The notes below the pieces were generated by a model. That model was not told the DNA's origin. It searched no databases and saw only the letters and a program-made list of their open reading frames with translations. Positions 40,552-48,402 of a stretch of 64,000 nucleotides of DNA are shown here, in pieces. Location of the stretch: assembly GCA_900472295.1 (NCBI GenBank), contig UCIA01000030.1, positions 1-64,000 of the forward strand. The letters run 5' to 3'. This stretch comes from Hyphomicrobiales bacterium. Its GTDB lineage: Bacteria; Pseudomonadota; Alphaproteobacteria; Rhizobiales; Rhizobiaceae. The number at the start of each line of letters is the position of its first letter. Position 1 is the first letter of the stretch. The position numbers were made by a program, and so were the translations under genes.

Positions 40552-40652
40552 GAGGTGTTCTCCTGTCGAGCAACATGGTTTGCGTGGTAGTCGGTGCGAA
40601 ACCCTCGGAAGGCGTTTCGGGTAGACCAGCGGCCCCGACATCGGCGACCGCT
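40552..40652 (-). promoter_or_regulatory. ROSE-like RNA thermometer in the hsp20 leader
   Basis: The 5' leader of about 100 bases ends in TTGCT-CGAC-AGGAG just before the start codon. TTGCT (40569-40573) can pair with the Shine-Dalgarno AGGAG (40560-40564), with the G-G mismatch typical of the ROSE family, across a four-base loop. Such hairpins hide the ribosome site at normal temperature and open on heating. The upstream leader is GC-rich with further hairpins (for example CCGATGTCGGGG). Confidence 0.75.
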
Positions 40653-40658
40653 TCCGAC

Positions 40659-40687
40659 ATTTGGGGAGCGCAAAAGCGCATTTCAAG
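40659..40687 (-). promoter_or_regulatory. RpoH (sigma-32)-type promoter of hsp20
   Basis: On the minus strand CTTGAAA (40681-40687) is followed after 14 bases by CCCCAAAT (40659-40666). This matches the alphaproteobacterial heat-shock sigma consensus CTTGAA ... CCCCATnT closely. A start of transcription near 40652 would give the ROSE-like leader. Confidence 0.75.
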
Positions 40688-40730
40688 AATTTTTGAAGAG
40701 CTGCCAACTGAAGCGCCGATGAACGGCAGA

Positions 40731-40756
40731 TGAACCGCCGCTTCGGCGCCCGTTCA
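40731..40756. promoter_or_regulatory. Inverted repeat TGAAC-N16-GTTCA
   Basis: TGAAC (40731-40735) and GTTCA (40752-40756) flank a second inverted repeat (GCCGCTTCGGC). A second ATGAAC lies ten bases to the left. The spacing resembles an extracytoplasmic-function sigma promoter or a dimer-binding site. It lies just upstream of the possible small RNA. Confidence 0.35.
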
Positions 40757-40779
40757 GCCGGCCGGCGCTAGAGTGAAAT

Positions 40780-40910
40780 CACGATCAAGAACCAGGCGGC
40801 GCGCGATAAATGCGCCGCGACGAGGCCGAACCGGGTGTAACGTCCCTTCCTCCCGGATCGACAGAGGCCGGAAGCACGCCGCCGCAGGCTGCTTCCGGCC
40901 TTGCTCGTTT
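40780..40910 (+). ncRNA. Candidate small RNA with three hairpins
   Basis: Three stem-loops follow one another: GCGGCGC/GCGCCGC (40796-40818), CCGGG/CCCGG (40831-40856) with CCCTTCCT in the loop, and a perfect 11-base stem GGCCGGAAGCA/TGCTTCCGGCC (40866-40900) followed by TTGCTCGTTTGC. The loop pyrimidines resemble the anti-Shine-Dalgarno motif of rhizobial stress small RNAs. The final stem may be a terminator, although its T run is weak. The ends are approximate. It could instead be the leader of the next gene. Confidence 0.35.
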
Positions 40911-40997
40911 GCTCGCTCCCTTTGCTTTTCATTCATTGGCGTCTATCACCATGCCAACGCCTCGCCGGGCGAGACATCGATAAGACGCAAGCGCCGA

Positions 40998-41957
40998 ATG
41001 ACGGACCTCTTCCACCCCACGCCAGGCAACCCGCCGCCGCAAAATGTCGCCGGCGGCTTTTTCACCACGCGTGACGGCAAGAAGATCCGCTACGGGCTGT
41101 TCGCCGCAGTCAGCCGGCCGCTGAAGGGTACGGTCGTGCTGCTGCCCGGCCGCAACGAGTGCATCGAGAAATATTTCGAGACCATCCGCAACCTGACCGA
41201 TCGCGGCCTCGGCGTCGCCACGCTGGACTGGCGTGGCCAGGGCGGTTCGGACCGGCTGATCAGCGATCCGCAGCGCGGCTATGTCCGCAGCTTCTACGAC
41301 TATACCGGTGACCTCGAACAGTTCTTCGAGGACATCGTGCTGCCGGACTGCCGCAGTCCCTACTACATCTTCGCCCATTCGGCGGGCGCCGTGATTGCCC
41401 TGCTTGCCGCACCGTCGATGGTCAACCGGGTGCGCCGCATGGTGCTGATCGCACCTTTCCTGACCGTGCCCGATTTTCCGCTGTCGATCACCGCAGTGCG
41501 CCGCATTTGCTCGATACTGTGCTTCCTCGGCCTCGGTCGGTTCTATGCCGCCTGGGGCCCTCGTCCGAGGCAGACCTTGCCCTTTTCTCTCAACAAGGTG
41601 ACATCGGACCCCGAACGCTATCAGCGCAACACGAAAATCTATGAGGACTATCCGCAGCTGGCGCTTGGCGGCCCGACAATCCGCTGGCTGCAGGCGGCCC
41701 TGAAAGCAGCCGAGGCAATCAGCGAGCCCGACTTCATGGCCAAAATCCAGGTTCCGCTGCTGGTTATCGCCGCAGGTGCCGACCGGGTCGTCTCGACCAA
41801 GGCAGTCGAAGCCTACACCAGGCGTCTGCGCCTCGGCTCGTTGCTGATGATCGACGGCGCCAATCACGAGATCCTGCAGGAGGTCGACATCTACCGCGAA
41901 CAGCTGCTCGCCGCCTTCGACGCCTTCGTTCCCGGCCAGGACGACCCGACCGTTTGA
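40998..41957 (+). CDS. Alpha/beta hydrolase, lysophospholipase (PldB)-like
   Basis: A 319-residue hydrolase with the PldB pattern: FFTTRDGKKIRYGLF, VVLLPGRNECIEKYFE, LDWRGQGGSDR, and the nucleophile elbow AHSAGA with Ser in place of the usual GHSMGG. Acid ADRVVS and the His in DGANHEIL complete the triad. The family cleaves fatty acids from lysophospholipids or monoacylglycerols. The Met at 40998 is chosen because the 75 residues before it look unstructured and overlap the RNA-like hairpins; the ribosome site is weak. It converges with hisN. Confidence 0.85.
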   Translation: MTDLFHPTPGNPPPQNVAGGFFTTRDGKKIRYGLFAAVSRPLKGTVVLLPGRNECIEKYFETIRNLTDRGLGVATLDWRGQGGSDRLISDPQRGYVRSFYDYTGDLEQFFEDIVLPDCRSPYYIFAHSAGAVIALLAAPSMVNRVRRMVLIAPFLTVPDFPLSITAVRRICSILCFLGLGRFYAAWGPRPRQTLPFSLNKVTSDPERYQRNTKIYEDYPQLALGGPTIRWLQAALKAAEAISEPDFMAKIQVPLLVIAAGADRVVSTKAVEAYTRRLRLGSLLMIDGANHEILQEVDIYREQLLAAFDAFVPGQDDPTV

Positions 41958-42035
41958 CCCGCGCCGGCGTTGCTGGTCTCGGAGGCCTGAGCCATGCTCC
42001 CCGATCATGCAAGCAGGTCCAGGAAAAGTGCGATA

Positions 42036-42809
42036 TCAGCCGCGCAGCGCCGCCATTGCCGCCGCATGCAGCTCCGGCGTTGCGGCGGCCAGTATGTCGC
42101 CGCCCTTTTCCGCCGGACCGCCGTCGAATGTGGTGACGACGCCGCCGGCCTTTTCGATGATCGGGATCAGCGCCACGATGTCGTAGGGCTTCAGCCCGGG
42201 ATCGGCGACGATGTCGACGCTGCCCGATGCGATCATGGCGAAGGCATAGCAGTCGGCGCCGTAGCGGACGAGTTGGACTTGCTTTTCGAAATTGTCGAAA
42301 CGCGTGCGCGCCTCGCCCTTGAACAGCGCCGGCGTGGTGGTGAACAGCGTCGCCTTGGCGATATCCGTGGCCTTGCGGGTCGACAGTTTTCGCGGGCCTC
42401 CCGGCCCTTCATAGTAGGAGCCGGACGCATTGGCGTAGAACAGCTCGCCGGTGAAGGGCTGCGCCATCATGCCGGCAACGGCATCGCCGTCGACCGTCAG
42501 CCCGACCAGCGTTCCCCACACCGGCAGCCCGGAGATGAAGGCGCGGGTGCCGTCGATCGGATCGATCACCCAGACATGCCGCGACGAAATGTTCTCGCTG
42601 CCATGTTCCTCACCCAAAATGCCGTGGTCGGGATATTCGGCTGAAATCAGCGCCCGGATGGCGCGCTCGGTCTCCTGGTCGGCCTCGGTGACCGGATCGA
42701 AACTGCCCTTTTCCTTGTTGGCCACCGCGCCCTGGCTGCGGAAGCGAGGCAACGTCTCGGCGGCGGCGGCCTTGGCGATGCGCCGCATGAAATCGATGCT
42801 GATGTCCAA
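42036..42809 (-). CDS. hisN: Histidinol-phosphatase, inositol monophosphatase family
   Basis: A 257-residue member of the inositol monophosphatase fold. Metal-binding motifs are GSFDPVTEADQETE and GEEHG, then WVIDPIDGTRAFI, and the late YGADCYAFAMIASGSVDI with DIVALIPII. The sequence agrees with the HisN type that performs histidinol-phosphate hydrolysis in actinobacteria and rhizobia; a related sugar phosphatase is possible. The start is TTG 42809: GGGAG lies seven bases upstream and gives the normal MDISIDFMRR beginning. The longer open frame has no ribosome site. Confidence 0.8.
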   Translation of the reverse strand: MDISIDFMRRIAKAAAAETLPRFRSQGAVANKEKGSFDPVTEADQETERAIRALISAEYPDHGILGEEHGSENISSRHVWVIDPIDGTRAFISGLPVWGTLVGLTVDGDAVAGMMAQPFTGELFYANASGSYYEGPGGPRKLSTRKATDIAKATLFTTTPALFKGEARTRFDNFEKQVQLVRYGADCYAFAMIASGSVDIVADPGLKPYDIVALIPIIEKAGGVVTTFDGGPAEKGGDILAAATPELHAAAMAALRG

Positions 42810-43144
42810 CTGATTCTCCCGCGCTGCAGCATGCTGGACCCCTCGTTTGCCGCGACTTTCCCGCCAAAACAAGGGCATGCCGAATTTTTGTGCACTCAAA
42901 ACTGTTGCACGAATGTCACGCAGACGTCCTCGAAACGCAATTTCCACATCAGAGTGAATTAAAAAGGCCTGAAGTCGATTGACATTTGTGCATCGCACAA
43001 TAAATTTGTTCTCGGACAGGTTTTCCTGTCCATGCCCTCCTTGGGCGTTTCCTCCCTAGACTTCGACCGTGTCGTGCAAACGATGCGGTCTTTTTTTCGC
43101 CGCATGGCCGGCGCGGGATTCCGCCAACGGCCGCAGGCCTTGCG
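42810..43144. other. Intergenic region, no gene seen
   Basis: About 335 bases between two minus-strand genes. It holds the hisN promoter side, with an A/T-rich part (42950-43020), and no open frame with a ribosome site. Small inverted repeats are present, but none is terminator-like. Confidence 0.4.
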
Positions 43145-44161
43145 TCATTCGGCGGCCAGCGGCAGGTCGATGAAATGGTGGTCGGGCATTGCCATCAGGT
43201 CGGCCGAGAAGCGCGCCAGATCGTCGGCCAGCGCATCGAAACCGGCGGATTTCTGGAACGTCCGCTCATTCATGTAGAGCCCGCGATTGACCTCGATCTG
43301 CAGCGCATGCAGATGGCGCGCCGGCCGGCCGTAATGCTCGGTGATGAAACCGCCGGCATAGGGTTTGTTGTGGGCGACGGTATAGCCCATGCCGACGAGC
43401 AGGGCGATCGCCGTCTCGGTCAGGGCCGCGGTGGCCGAGATGCCGAAACGGTCGCCGACGATGAAGTCCGGCCGCAGGCCGCTGTCGCCCACCCTTATGC
43501 TCGCCGGCATCGAATGGCAGTCGATCAGCACGGCATAGCCGAACCTGGCATGGGTACGGGTCAACAGCCGCTTCAGCGTCTCGTGATAGGGCTTGTAGAC
43601 GGCCTCGATGCGCTGCACGGCTTCGGCCAGCGGCAGGCGGCCGGGATAGATGTCGAGCCCCTCGCCCACCAGCTTGGGCACGGTGCCGAGCCCGCCGGCG
43701 ACGCGGGCCGAGCGGATGTTGCAGAAGGACGGCACCGGCTCGGCGAACATGCGCGGGTCGAGTTCCCAGGGCTCGCGATTGACGTCGAGATAGGCGCGCG
43801 GAAAATTCGCTGCCAGCATCGGCGCGCCGAGTGAGACGGCGCCGCCGAACAATTCGTCGACATAGCAGTCCTCGGAGCGGCGGATGGCGTTCCGGTCGAG
43901 CCTGGCCATCGCCAGGAACCGGTCGGGATAATAGCGGCCGCTATGCGGTGAATTGAAGACGAATGGAACGCGCTGCTCGGCGCCCGATCGGATTTCGAAG
44001 GGTGGAACGACCGAAAAATCCTCGGCTGCCGTCGTCAATTTGAACGAACCCGGAAACAGCAATGCATCATCATGCGAAAGTGCCACCTCATCGGCCGCAT
44101 GTCCAGCATTTCGGCATGTCAGGAACCCCGTCAAATCGGGATTAATGCCGCCAGCGTTCAC
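43145..44161 (-). CDS. N-formylglutamate amidohydrolase family protein
   Basis: A protein of up to 338 residues with the family blocks VFNSPHSGRYYP, RSEDCYVDELF, FPRAYLDVNREPWELD, LIDCHSMP, and HALQIEVNRGLYMNE. The metal-binding His and Glu residues are in these blocks. It hydrolyses N-formylglutamate (histidine degradation) or related N-acyl amino acids. The GTG at 44161 is the only obvious start that keeps the whole frame, but a GAGGAGGTGA site lies rather far upstream, so the N-terminus is uncertain. It is divergent from cpdR. Confidence 0.88.
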   Translation of the reverse strand: MNAGGINPDLTGFLTCRNAGHAADEVALSHDDALLFPGSFKLTTAAEDFSVVPPFEIRSGAEQRVPFVFNSPHSGRYYPDRFLAMARLDRNAIRRSEDCYVDELFGGAVSLGAPMLAANFPRAYLDVNREPWELDPRMFAEPVPSFCNIRSARVAGGLGTVPKLVGEGLDIYPGRLPLAEAVQRIEAVYKPYHETLKRLLTRTHARFGYAVLIDCHSMPASIRVGDSGLRPDFIVGDRFGISATAALTETAIALLVGMGYTVAHNKPYAGGFITEHYGRPARHLHALQIEVNRGLYMNERTFQKSAGFDALADDLARFSADLMAMPDHHFIDLPLAAE

Positions 44162-44247
44162 TTGATGTTTACCGTCACCTCCTCATATACAGGATGGTTA
44201 ACGGGCTTGCCGAGCGGCAGGCTTGGGGCGGGTGATTCGGACGGGAC

Positions 44248-44613
44248 ATGATGGCACGCATTCTGCTGGCGGAAGACGACGACGACATGCGCCGGTTCCT
44301 GGTCAAGGCGCTGGAGCGGGCGGGCTACCATGTCAGCGATTTCGACAATGGCGCCAGCGCCTATGAGCGGCTGCGCGAAGAACCTTTCTCCTTGCTGTTG
44401 ACCGACATCGTCATGCCGGAGATGGACGGCATCGAACTCGCCCGCCGCGCCACCGAGATCGATCCCGACCTCAAGGTGATGTTCATCACCGGTTTCGCGG
44501 CAGTCGCGCTCAACCCGGATTCCAAGGCGCCGAAAGACGCCAAGGTGCTGTCGAAGCCCTTCCATCTGCGCGATCTCGTCAACGAGGTCGAAAAAATGCT
44601 GCAGGCAGCCTGA
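44248..44613 (+). CDS. cpdR: CpdR-type single-domain response regulator
   Basis: A 121-residue receiver domain without output domain. It has the acidic cluster AEDDDDMRRFL, the phospho-acceptor Asp in LLTDIVMPEMDGIEL, the Thr in FITGFAAVAL, and the conserved Lys in VLSKPFHLRDLV, and ends in LQAA. The whole sequence follows the CpdR pattern of rhizobia and Caulobacter. When unphosphorylated, CpdR brings substrates to the ClpXP protease and so links the CckA-ChpT phosphorelay to cell-cycle proteolysis. A double Met leaves the start open by one codon. It is followed by tRNA-Val. Confidence 0.92.
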   Translation: MMARILLAEDDDDMRRFLVKALERAGYHVSDFDNGASAYERLREEPFSLLLTDIVMPEMDGIELARRATEIDPDLKVMFITGFAAVALNPDSKAPKDAKVLSKPFHLRDLVNEVEKMLQAA

Positions 44614-44728
44614 AGCACTTTCGGCTCGATCCCAGCGCGTCCTCGGCGGCGCGACAAAGCGAGCCTTTCTTTCCCTTTCCGACCTATTGACGCGCTGGAT
44701 CAAAAATGGTGTATGCGCGGCTTCGGAT

Positions 44729-44803
44729 GGGCGTGTAGCTCAGCGGGAGAGCACTGCATTGACATTGCAGGGGTCACAGGTTCAATCCCTGTCACGCCCA
44801 CCA
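44729..44803 (+). tRNA. tRNA-Val (anticodon GAC)
   Basis: Acceptor GGGCGTG pairs with CACGCCC and is followed by A and encoded CCA. The anticodon stem GCATT/... closes the loop around GAC. The T arm carries GGTTCAATCCC. The length is 75 bases. The accessory stretch begins just after it. Confidence 0.94.
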
Positions 44804-44872
44804 TCCAAATAATCCCAACCGCATCGCGTGCTGTCGCTGGTCTGATCAGGCGCGATGGTCATGGCTGCGGCG

Positions 44873-45619
44873 CTATTTTCTCCAGAACGCCCATTTCGGT
44901 TTTTTCCGCCTGGCGGGCAGAATGACCGCCGGAAAATGGCTGCGGTCGGCCTCGGCCAGGAATTGGCGCCGCCATTCGTCATTTTGCGCGTTGCCCTGCC
45001 GCACGCTATGGGCCTCCGCAGTCGGAGGCACGGGAGTTTCCAGCGCCAGCCTGGCGCCGATGCGCTGGCACGCGATGTCGAAATCACCCAGGATGTCTTC
45101 ATAGACGAAGCGAAGTGGCTCGACCCCGGTTCTGGCGAAATAAGCCCTCCAGCGCCCGTTGCCCGTCGTGATCTGGGCAAGAGCGGCCTCGATCCCCACG
45201 GCCGAATACGCGGCATCCTTCACAGCGGCATTTTCGCCACTGCGCCACACCCCGTCCTGCAGCGCCTTGGCGAGTGAAATCGCTTGGCCAAGCAGATCGC
45301 GTCGTTCCAGATGGATCCATAGCGGATCGGGAAACCATTCGATGAGGCGGATGTCCTGTTGAAGCCTGTCGAAATGCTCCGGAAACAGCTTGAAGGCCAC
45401 CACTCCGTTGTCGGTCCGGCCTTTCTCGGCGGCCAGCAGGCAACGTGCCGCGGTGGACATCTCGGGGCTATCCCAGTGACGAAAATACTCGGTGGGCTTG
45501 CCCAACACACCGGTGCTGGTGAGCTTGTCGCAAAACAGATTGCTGCCGCTTCGTGGCGTGCTCGCAATGATGAGCGTCCTGCGGGGTCGTTCCCAACCTG
45601 GCGGCGGTCTGATCGGCAT
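44873..45619 (-). CDS. Stf0-like sulfotransferase
   Basis: A 248-residue protein with the PAPS-binding loop STPRSGS (20-26), the downstream sulfotransferase block VAFKLFPEHFDRL, and the motif LERRDLLGQAISLAKA, as in Stf0 trehalose 2-sulfotransferase. It would transfer sulfate from PAPS to a sugar hydroxyl. The acceptor is unknown; in rhizobia it could be a surface glycan or a Nod-factor-like molecule. It lies between tRNA-Val and small orphan genes, in the accessory patch, with no sulfate-activation genes nearby. Confidence 0.85.
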   Translation of the reverse strand: MPIRPPPGWERPRRTLIIASTPRSGSNLFCDKLTSTGVLGKPTEYFRHWDSPEMSTAARCLLAAEKGRTDNGVVAFKLFPEHFDRLQQDIRLIEWFPDPLWIHLERRDLLGQAISLAKALQDGVWRSGENAAVKDAAYSAVGIEAALAQITTGNGRWRAYFARTGVEPLRFVYEDILGDFDIACQRIGARLALETPVPPTAEAHSVRQGNAQNDEWRRQFLAEADRSHFPAVILPARRKKPKWAFWRK

Positions 45620-46067
45620 GTTTGACAGATACCAATGAGATCATCGCCGTGTCCATCTTGCCAATTCGAAAGCATGAAGGACCCGCCCCGGCGCGAACCA
45701 GGACGGGCGACTGCCAGGCGAAGGGATCACTGCGGACGCGGATCGGGCCTGTCGGGCTTGTCTGCTTGCGCAGAAACGGAACAGAAATTCAATTCCCTGA
45801 AAAAGCGCAGGAATTGGCGGGCGAGAGCTATCTGCGGACACAACCGCTCGACTGCGCTTTTGGATTTGGACGACTGCCGATGCGGAGTCCGTTGGCTCCG
45901 GCAGGTTTTTTGCGGTGTCATCCTGGAACGTCTTTTCACCGAGACTATTGTGGTTCAACCGGCACGTGCTCCCTCAGCGTTTGCCGGCGACCAAGATGCA
46001 CCCCATCATGGTCAGGCCCGCGCCGCCTTGACCGAACGCGCGGGCCATCACTCCTAGGGCTTAAGCA
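45620..46067. other. Accessory intergenic region with a lipoprotein-gene remnant
   Basis: No intact gene is supported; overlapping frames on both strands lack ribosome sites and family features. Bases 45677-45762 copy the 3' end and downstream hairpin of the small lipoprotein gene at 48196. The rest shows no recognisable element. Confidence 0.4.
45677..45762 (-). pseudogene. Partial copy of the small lipoprotein gene tail
   Basis: Closely matches 48154-48231: the hairpin ACCCGCCCC...GGACGGG, then the end of a reading frame coding PDRPDPRPQ before the stop. The two copies share about 35 nearly identical bases at the gene end and about 30 at the hairpin, with an unlike spacer between. Upstream of this the frame no longer resembles a lipoprotein, so it looks like a truncated remnant. 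A short unrelated gene with the same tail is an alternative. Confidence 0.5.
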
Positions 46068-46289
46068 ATGAGACAGCGTGCCGAAAAATTCTTGGATGAC
46101 TGGATCGAGAAAAATGACTTGGTCCAAGGTTGCTCCGGCCGTGACCAAACTGAAATCGAGGAGCTCGCACGAAGCCTTATCGCCGACGCTGAGGCAGCGG
46201 GAGTCAGTGCAACCGATCTAACCGAAGCCTTTAACGACGACACACGATACTCGGCTTTAGCCGATCTGCTTATTCCGAAAGCTTGGTAG
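46068..46289 (+). CDS. Small orphan protein, possibly DUF768-like
   Basis: A 73-residue acidic, helical protein: RAEKFLDDWIEKN at the start, then EIEELARSLIADAEAAGVS, and the end ALADLLIPKAW. The first part recalls the DUF768 proteins numerous in Mesorhizobium, whose role is unknown. Its C-terminal 28 residues resemble the C-terminus of the 47322 protein. The ribosome site is weak. It is a solo gene in the accessory patch. Confidence 0.55.
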   Translation: MRQRAEKFLDDWIEKNDLVQGCSGRDQTEIEELARSLIADAEAAGVSATDLTEAFNDDTRYSALADLLIPKAW

Positions 46290-46376
46290 ATCCGTTCAGC
46301 GTGAACCTCTTTATCGATAAGGCGTCTTGACGAGAACAATTAACCTATATGCCGGGTCGTCTCGCATCCGATGTCG

Positions 46377-46610
46377 CTAAGACTGATGTGCATCGCCAGT
46401 TGCAAAGTCGATAAGCGCCTGGAGTTCGTCAACACCGAACTCCAACTCGTATCTATAGGTCGAGCCATCGGGATATATGCCGCCAGCCACAATCGATAAG
46501 CCGATCGACGCCTCCGCTTTCTGCAACCTGACGTCGTCAGCAAACAACGATCGATGAAAAATCGTTCGTGAAGAGCCTTCCCGTTTCGCAGGTCCAACCC
46601 GGATATGCAT
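46377..46610 (-). CDS. Small orphan protein of unknown function
   Basis: A 77-residue product with a protein-like composition and a beta/helix pattern (IGLSIVAGGIYPDG, YRYELEFGVDELQALIDFATG). No family is recognised. A weak GGGTGAAG lies before the ATG. A longer frame in another phase (46340-46825) overlaps it but is Arg/Pro/Cys-rich and less convincing. Confidence 0.5.
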   Translation of the reverse strand: MHIRVGPAKREGSSRTIFHRSLFADDVRLQKAEASIGLSIVAGGIYPDGSTYRYELEFGVDELQALIDFATGDAHQS

Positions 46611-47321
46611 TGGTCTTCACCCACCCTTTTGCATGTCGTTGCAACGGTGGCCCCCGCCCACCGCAATACTAACCTAGGTTTGCAACATACATGCCACGGC
46701 CATGTGACCCAAAGCGGGTCACAAACAATGATTTGAGAGGCAGGGGAAAATGGCCGGCGTCGTGATTTGGGAAACGGGTAGGTTGGCGCCGGCCGAGGCG
46801 GGTTGGGGTCGCCGTTTGGAACCACAACCAGGAGCGGCGGCGCCGAGTATGGTGTGATCGCGGTAGAGACTGTCCAAAGTACTCTTGCCGTTTTCAGGCG
46901 CGGCGACGGCCCGACACGTCGGTAAGCGCAGGGCGGCCCAGCGGCATAGCCTAGGGGACTTGCGGCGGCGGCCGCTGGGCCTGACCAGTCTGGCTTGAAC
47001 GAGGCGCGGTGCTGGCTGGCTTAAGAGTGAGTGCAAGTAACTTTGAAGGCAACCGGCACTATCGCATACATTCGCTTCTCCAGCTTCAACTAATTTGCTT
47101 AGTGGCAACCTGCGTCCGATCTAAATCCCTGCGGGCCGCCCGCTCAGAAAATGGCCGCATGAGGGAGATTGCTGGCATACCGCCGCAGCTTCCATTCGGA
47201 TACCATGCTGGCCGGCTTTTTGTACCTTCGTGCAGAGCCTGCCGGATCTTCGCCTTTGCGATCATCCCGACGCCCAGGGGGTAGAAGGTGTAGGTCGGAT
47301 TGATGTCTCGTCTAGTTCACT
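46611..47321. other. Accessory intergenic region, no convincing gene
   Basis: About 710 bases. A perfect 7-base inverted repeat GTGACCC-N5-GGGTCAC lies at 46704-46722. Frames at 46719-47108 (minus) and 47009-47284 (plus) are low in protein-like features and lack ribosome sites. Base composition varies within the stretch, GC-rich at 46740-47000 and poorer after, which suggests patchwork acquisition. Confidence 0.4.
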
Positions 47322-47969
47322 ATGATGGACTACGACAAGGCGTTACGTAACCCCTTGAAGGACCCTGCCTTGGCGGAGAAAAGGACCAACATAGATCCCG
47401 AACTAGTAGTCCTCCGAGAGGAGATCAAAGAGTGCGACAAGGGGATCGACACCCAAAGGGTCAGGCTGGCCATCGCTTTGGCGCAGGCAAAGAAGATATG
47501 TGTCCGGGAAGGATTGGATTTCAAAGATTGGGTGCAAGAGGAGTGCCATCTATCACTGGACTGGGCCAACAAGCTTGCGACTGACGGTAAGTCTCTCGAC
47601 CCTGAAAAGGTGATGAAAGCAATCGAGACTAGACGGGAGAAGACAGCCGGACGTGTCGCCAGGCTGAGGGAGAGAGCGAAGAGGGCAGACAGCACGGAGG
47701 ATTCAAGCGAGCTTCCCTCGCGAAAGGCTCCATCATCACCCCAAGTCACACTCGAAGGCTTCAAGGGTTGGTTAGGTCGTATGGATGGAAAGGACCGACT
47801 AAAGGAACTCATGGAAATCCTCGATGACGACACCATCAAGTCACTTTATGGCGAGCTCATGCGGAAAGCAGAAAAGGCCGCCGGTCTTGCCGGCCCTCCC
47901 GACCTGGCAGCAGCCGTCAAGGATAACAACAGAGCCAGAATTGCCAATCTCTTGATACCGGGCCGGTAG
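47322..47969 (+). CDS. DUF3102-like phage- or plasmid-type protein
   Basis: A 215-residue charged protein. The central part (about 45-90: IALAQAKKICVREGLDF, KDWVQEECHLSLDWANKL) resembles the DUF3102 domain of phage and mobile-element proteins, in which a helix-turn-helix-like module follows GEWGPWL-type sequence. A charged Arg/Lys stretch (about 103-120) and a hydrophilic linker follow. The C-terminal 28 residues resemble the 46068 protein. The codon usage looks less GC-biased than neighbours, so transfer is likely. No strong ribosome site precedes ATG 47322. Function unknown. Confidence 0.6.
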   Translation: MMDYDKALRNPLKDPALAEKRTNIDPELVVLREEIKECDKGIDTQRVRLAIALAQAKKICVREGLDFKDWVQEECHLSLDWANKLATDGKSLDPEKVMKAIETRREKTAGRVARLRERAKRADSTEDSSELPSRKAPSSPQVTLEGFKGWLGRMDGKDRLKELMEILDDDTIKSLYGELMRKAEKAAGLAGPPDLAAAVKDNNRARIANLLIPGR

Positions 47970-48072
47970 CGCGCCGCTGCTCCGCGCACATCGCGGGCCA
48001 TGCCGTCCTCAAGCGCTTGAGGATCTCCAGGAAACACGCCTTGCGACTTTCGTCTGCCGATAGTGACAGCTA

Positions 48073-48156
48073 ATGCATGTCGCCCAAAAATTGTGCCGCG
48101 GTTCTGGGACAACGACTTGCATCAAAAAATGACTTAAAGCGCGCGACGCGCTTAAG
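48073..48156. repeat. Composite palindromic repeat, copy 2
   Basis: The first part opens ATGCATGTCG and closes CGACTTGCAT, with CCAAAAATTG, GCCGCGGTTCTGGGA between. After an A-rich spacer comes the hairpin CTTAAAGCGC / GCGCTTAAG. It shares the whole plan with 2394-2472. Confidence 0.7.
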
Positions 48157-48195
48157 AACCCGTCCCGGGCGATCCAGGACGGGTTCAAGCTGTGC

Positions 48196-48402
48196 TCACT
48201 GCGGCCGCGGATCGGGCCTGTCGGGCCTGTCATGAGGGGCGTTGTTGCCTTCACGGCACGGGGCGCCGATGCCGCAGCATTTGCCGTTGTAGGTGACACT
48301 AGGCTTGGTCTTTTCGCATTCTCTCGGCGGTGCCGTCTGACACCCTGCCAGCACCGAAACCGCGATGGCGGCGAGAAAGACGTTTCTTGAAGTGATAAAC
48401 AT
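48196..48402 (-). CDS. Small Cys-rich lipoprotein, function unknown
   Basis: A 68-residue product. Residues 1-21 are a lipoprotein signal ending in the lipobox LAGC. The mature part has further Cys residues (REC, KCCGIGAPC) and ends in the charged tail DRPDRPDPRPQ. AAGGAGAAC precedes the ATG at 48402. A perfect hairpin AACCCGTCC/GGACGGGTT lies after the stop on the minus strand, but without a T run. A fragment of the gene end recurs at 45677-45762. Confidence 0.7.
   Translation of the reverse strand: MFITSRNVFLAAIAVSVLAGCQTAPPRECEKTKPSVTYNGKCCGIGAPCREGNNAPHDRPDRPDPRPQ

Noticed and set aside
44729..44803. tRNA-Val as an integration site with a repeat at the far end of the patch
   Set aside because: I found no second copy of the tRNA 3' end and no integrase gene in the window.
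45622..46071. Plus-strand frame of 149 codons after the sulfotransferase
   Set aside because: It is Arg/Cys/Pro-rich with no ribosome site and spans the lipoprotein-gene remnant.
46719..47108. Minus-strand frame of 129 codons in the accessory patch
   Set aside because: No ribosome site, odd composition, and no motif; it looks like non-coding or remnant DNA.
47009..47284. Plus-strand frame of 91 codons before the DUF3102-like gene
   Set aside because: Weak start, Cys/Arg-rich composition, and no recognisable family.
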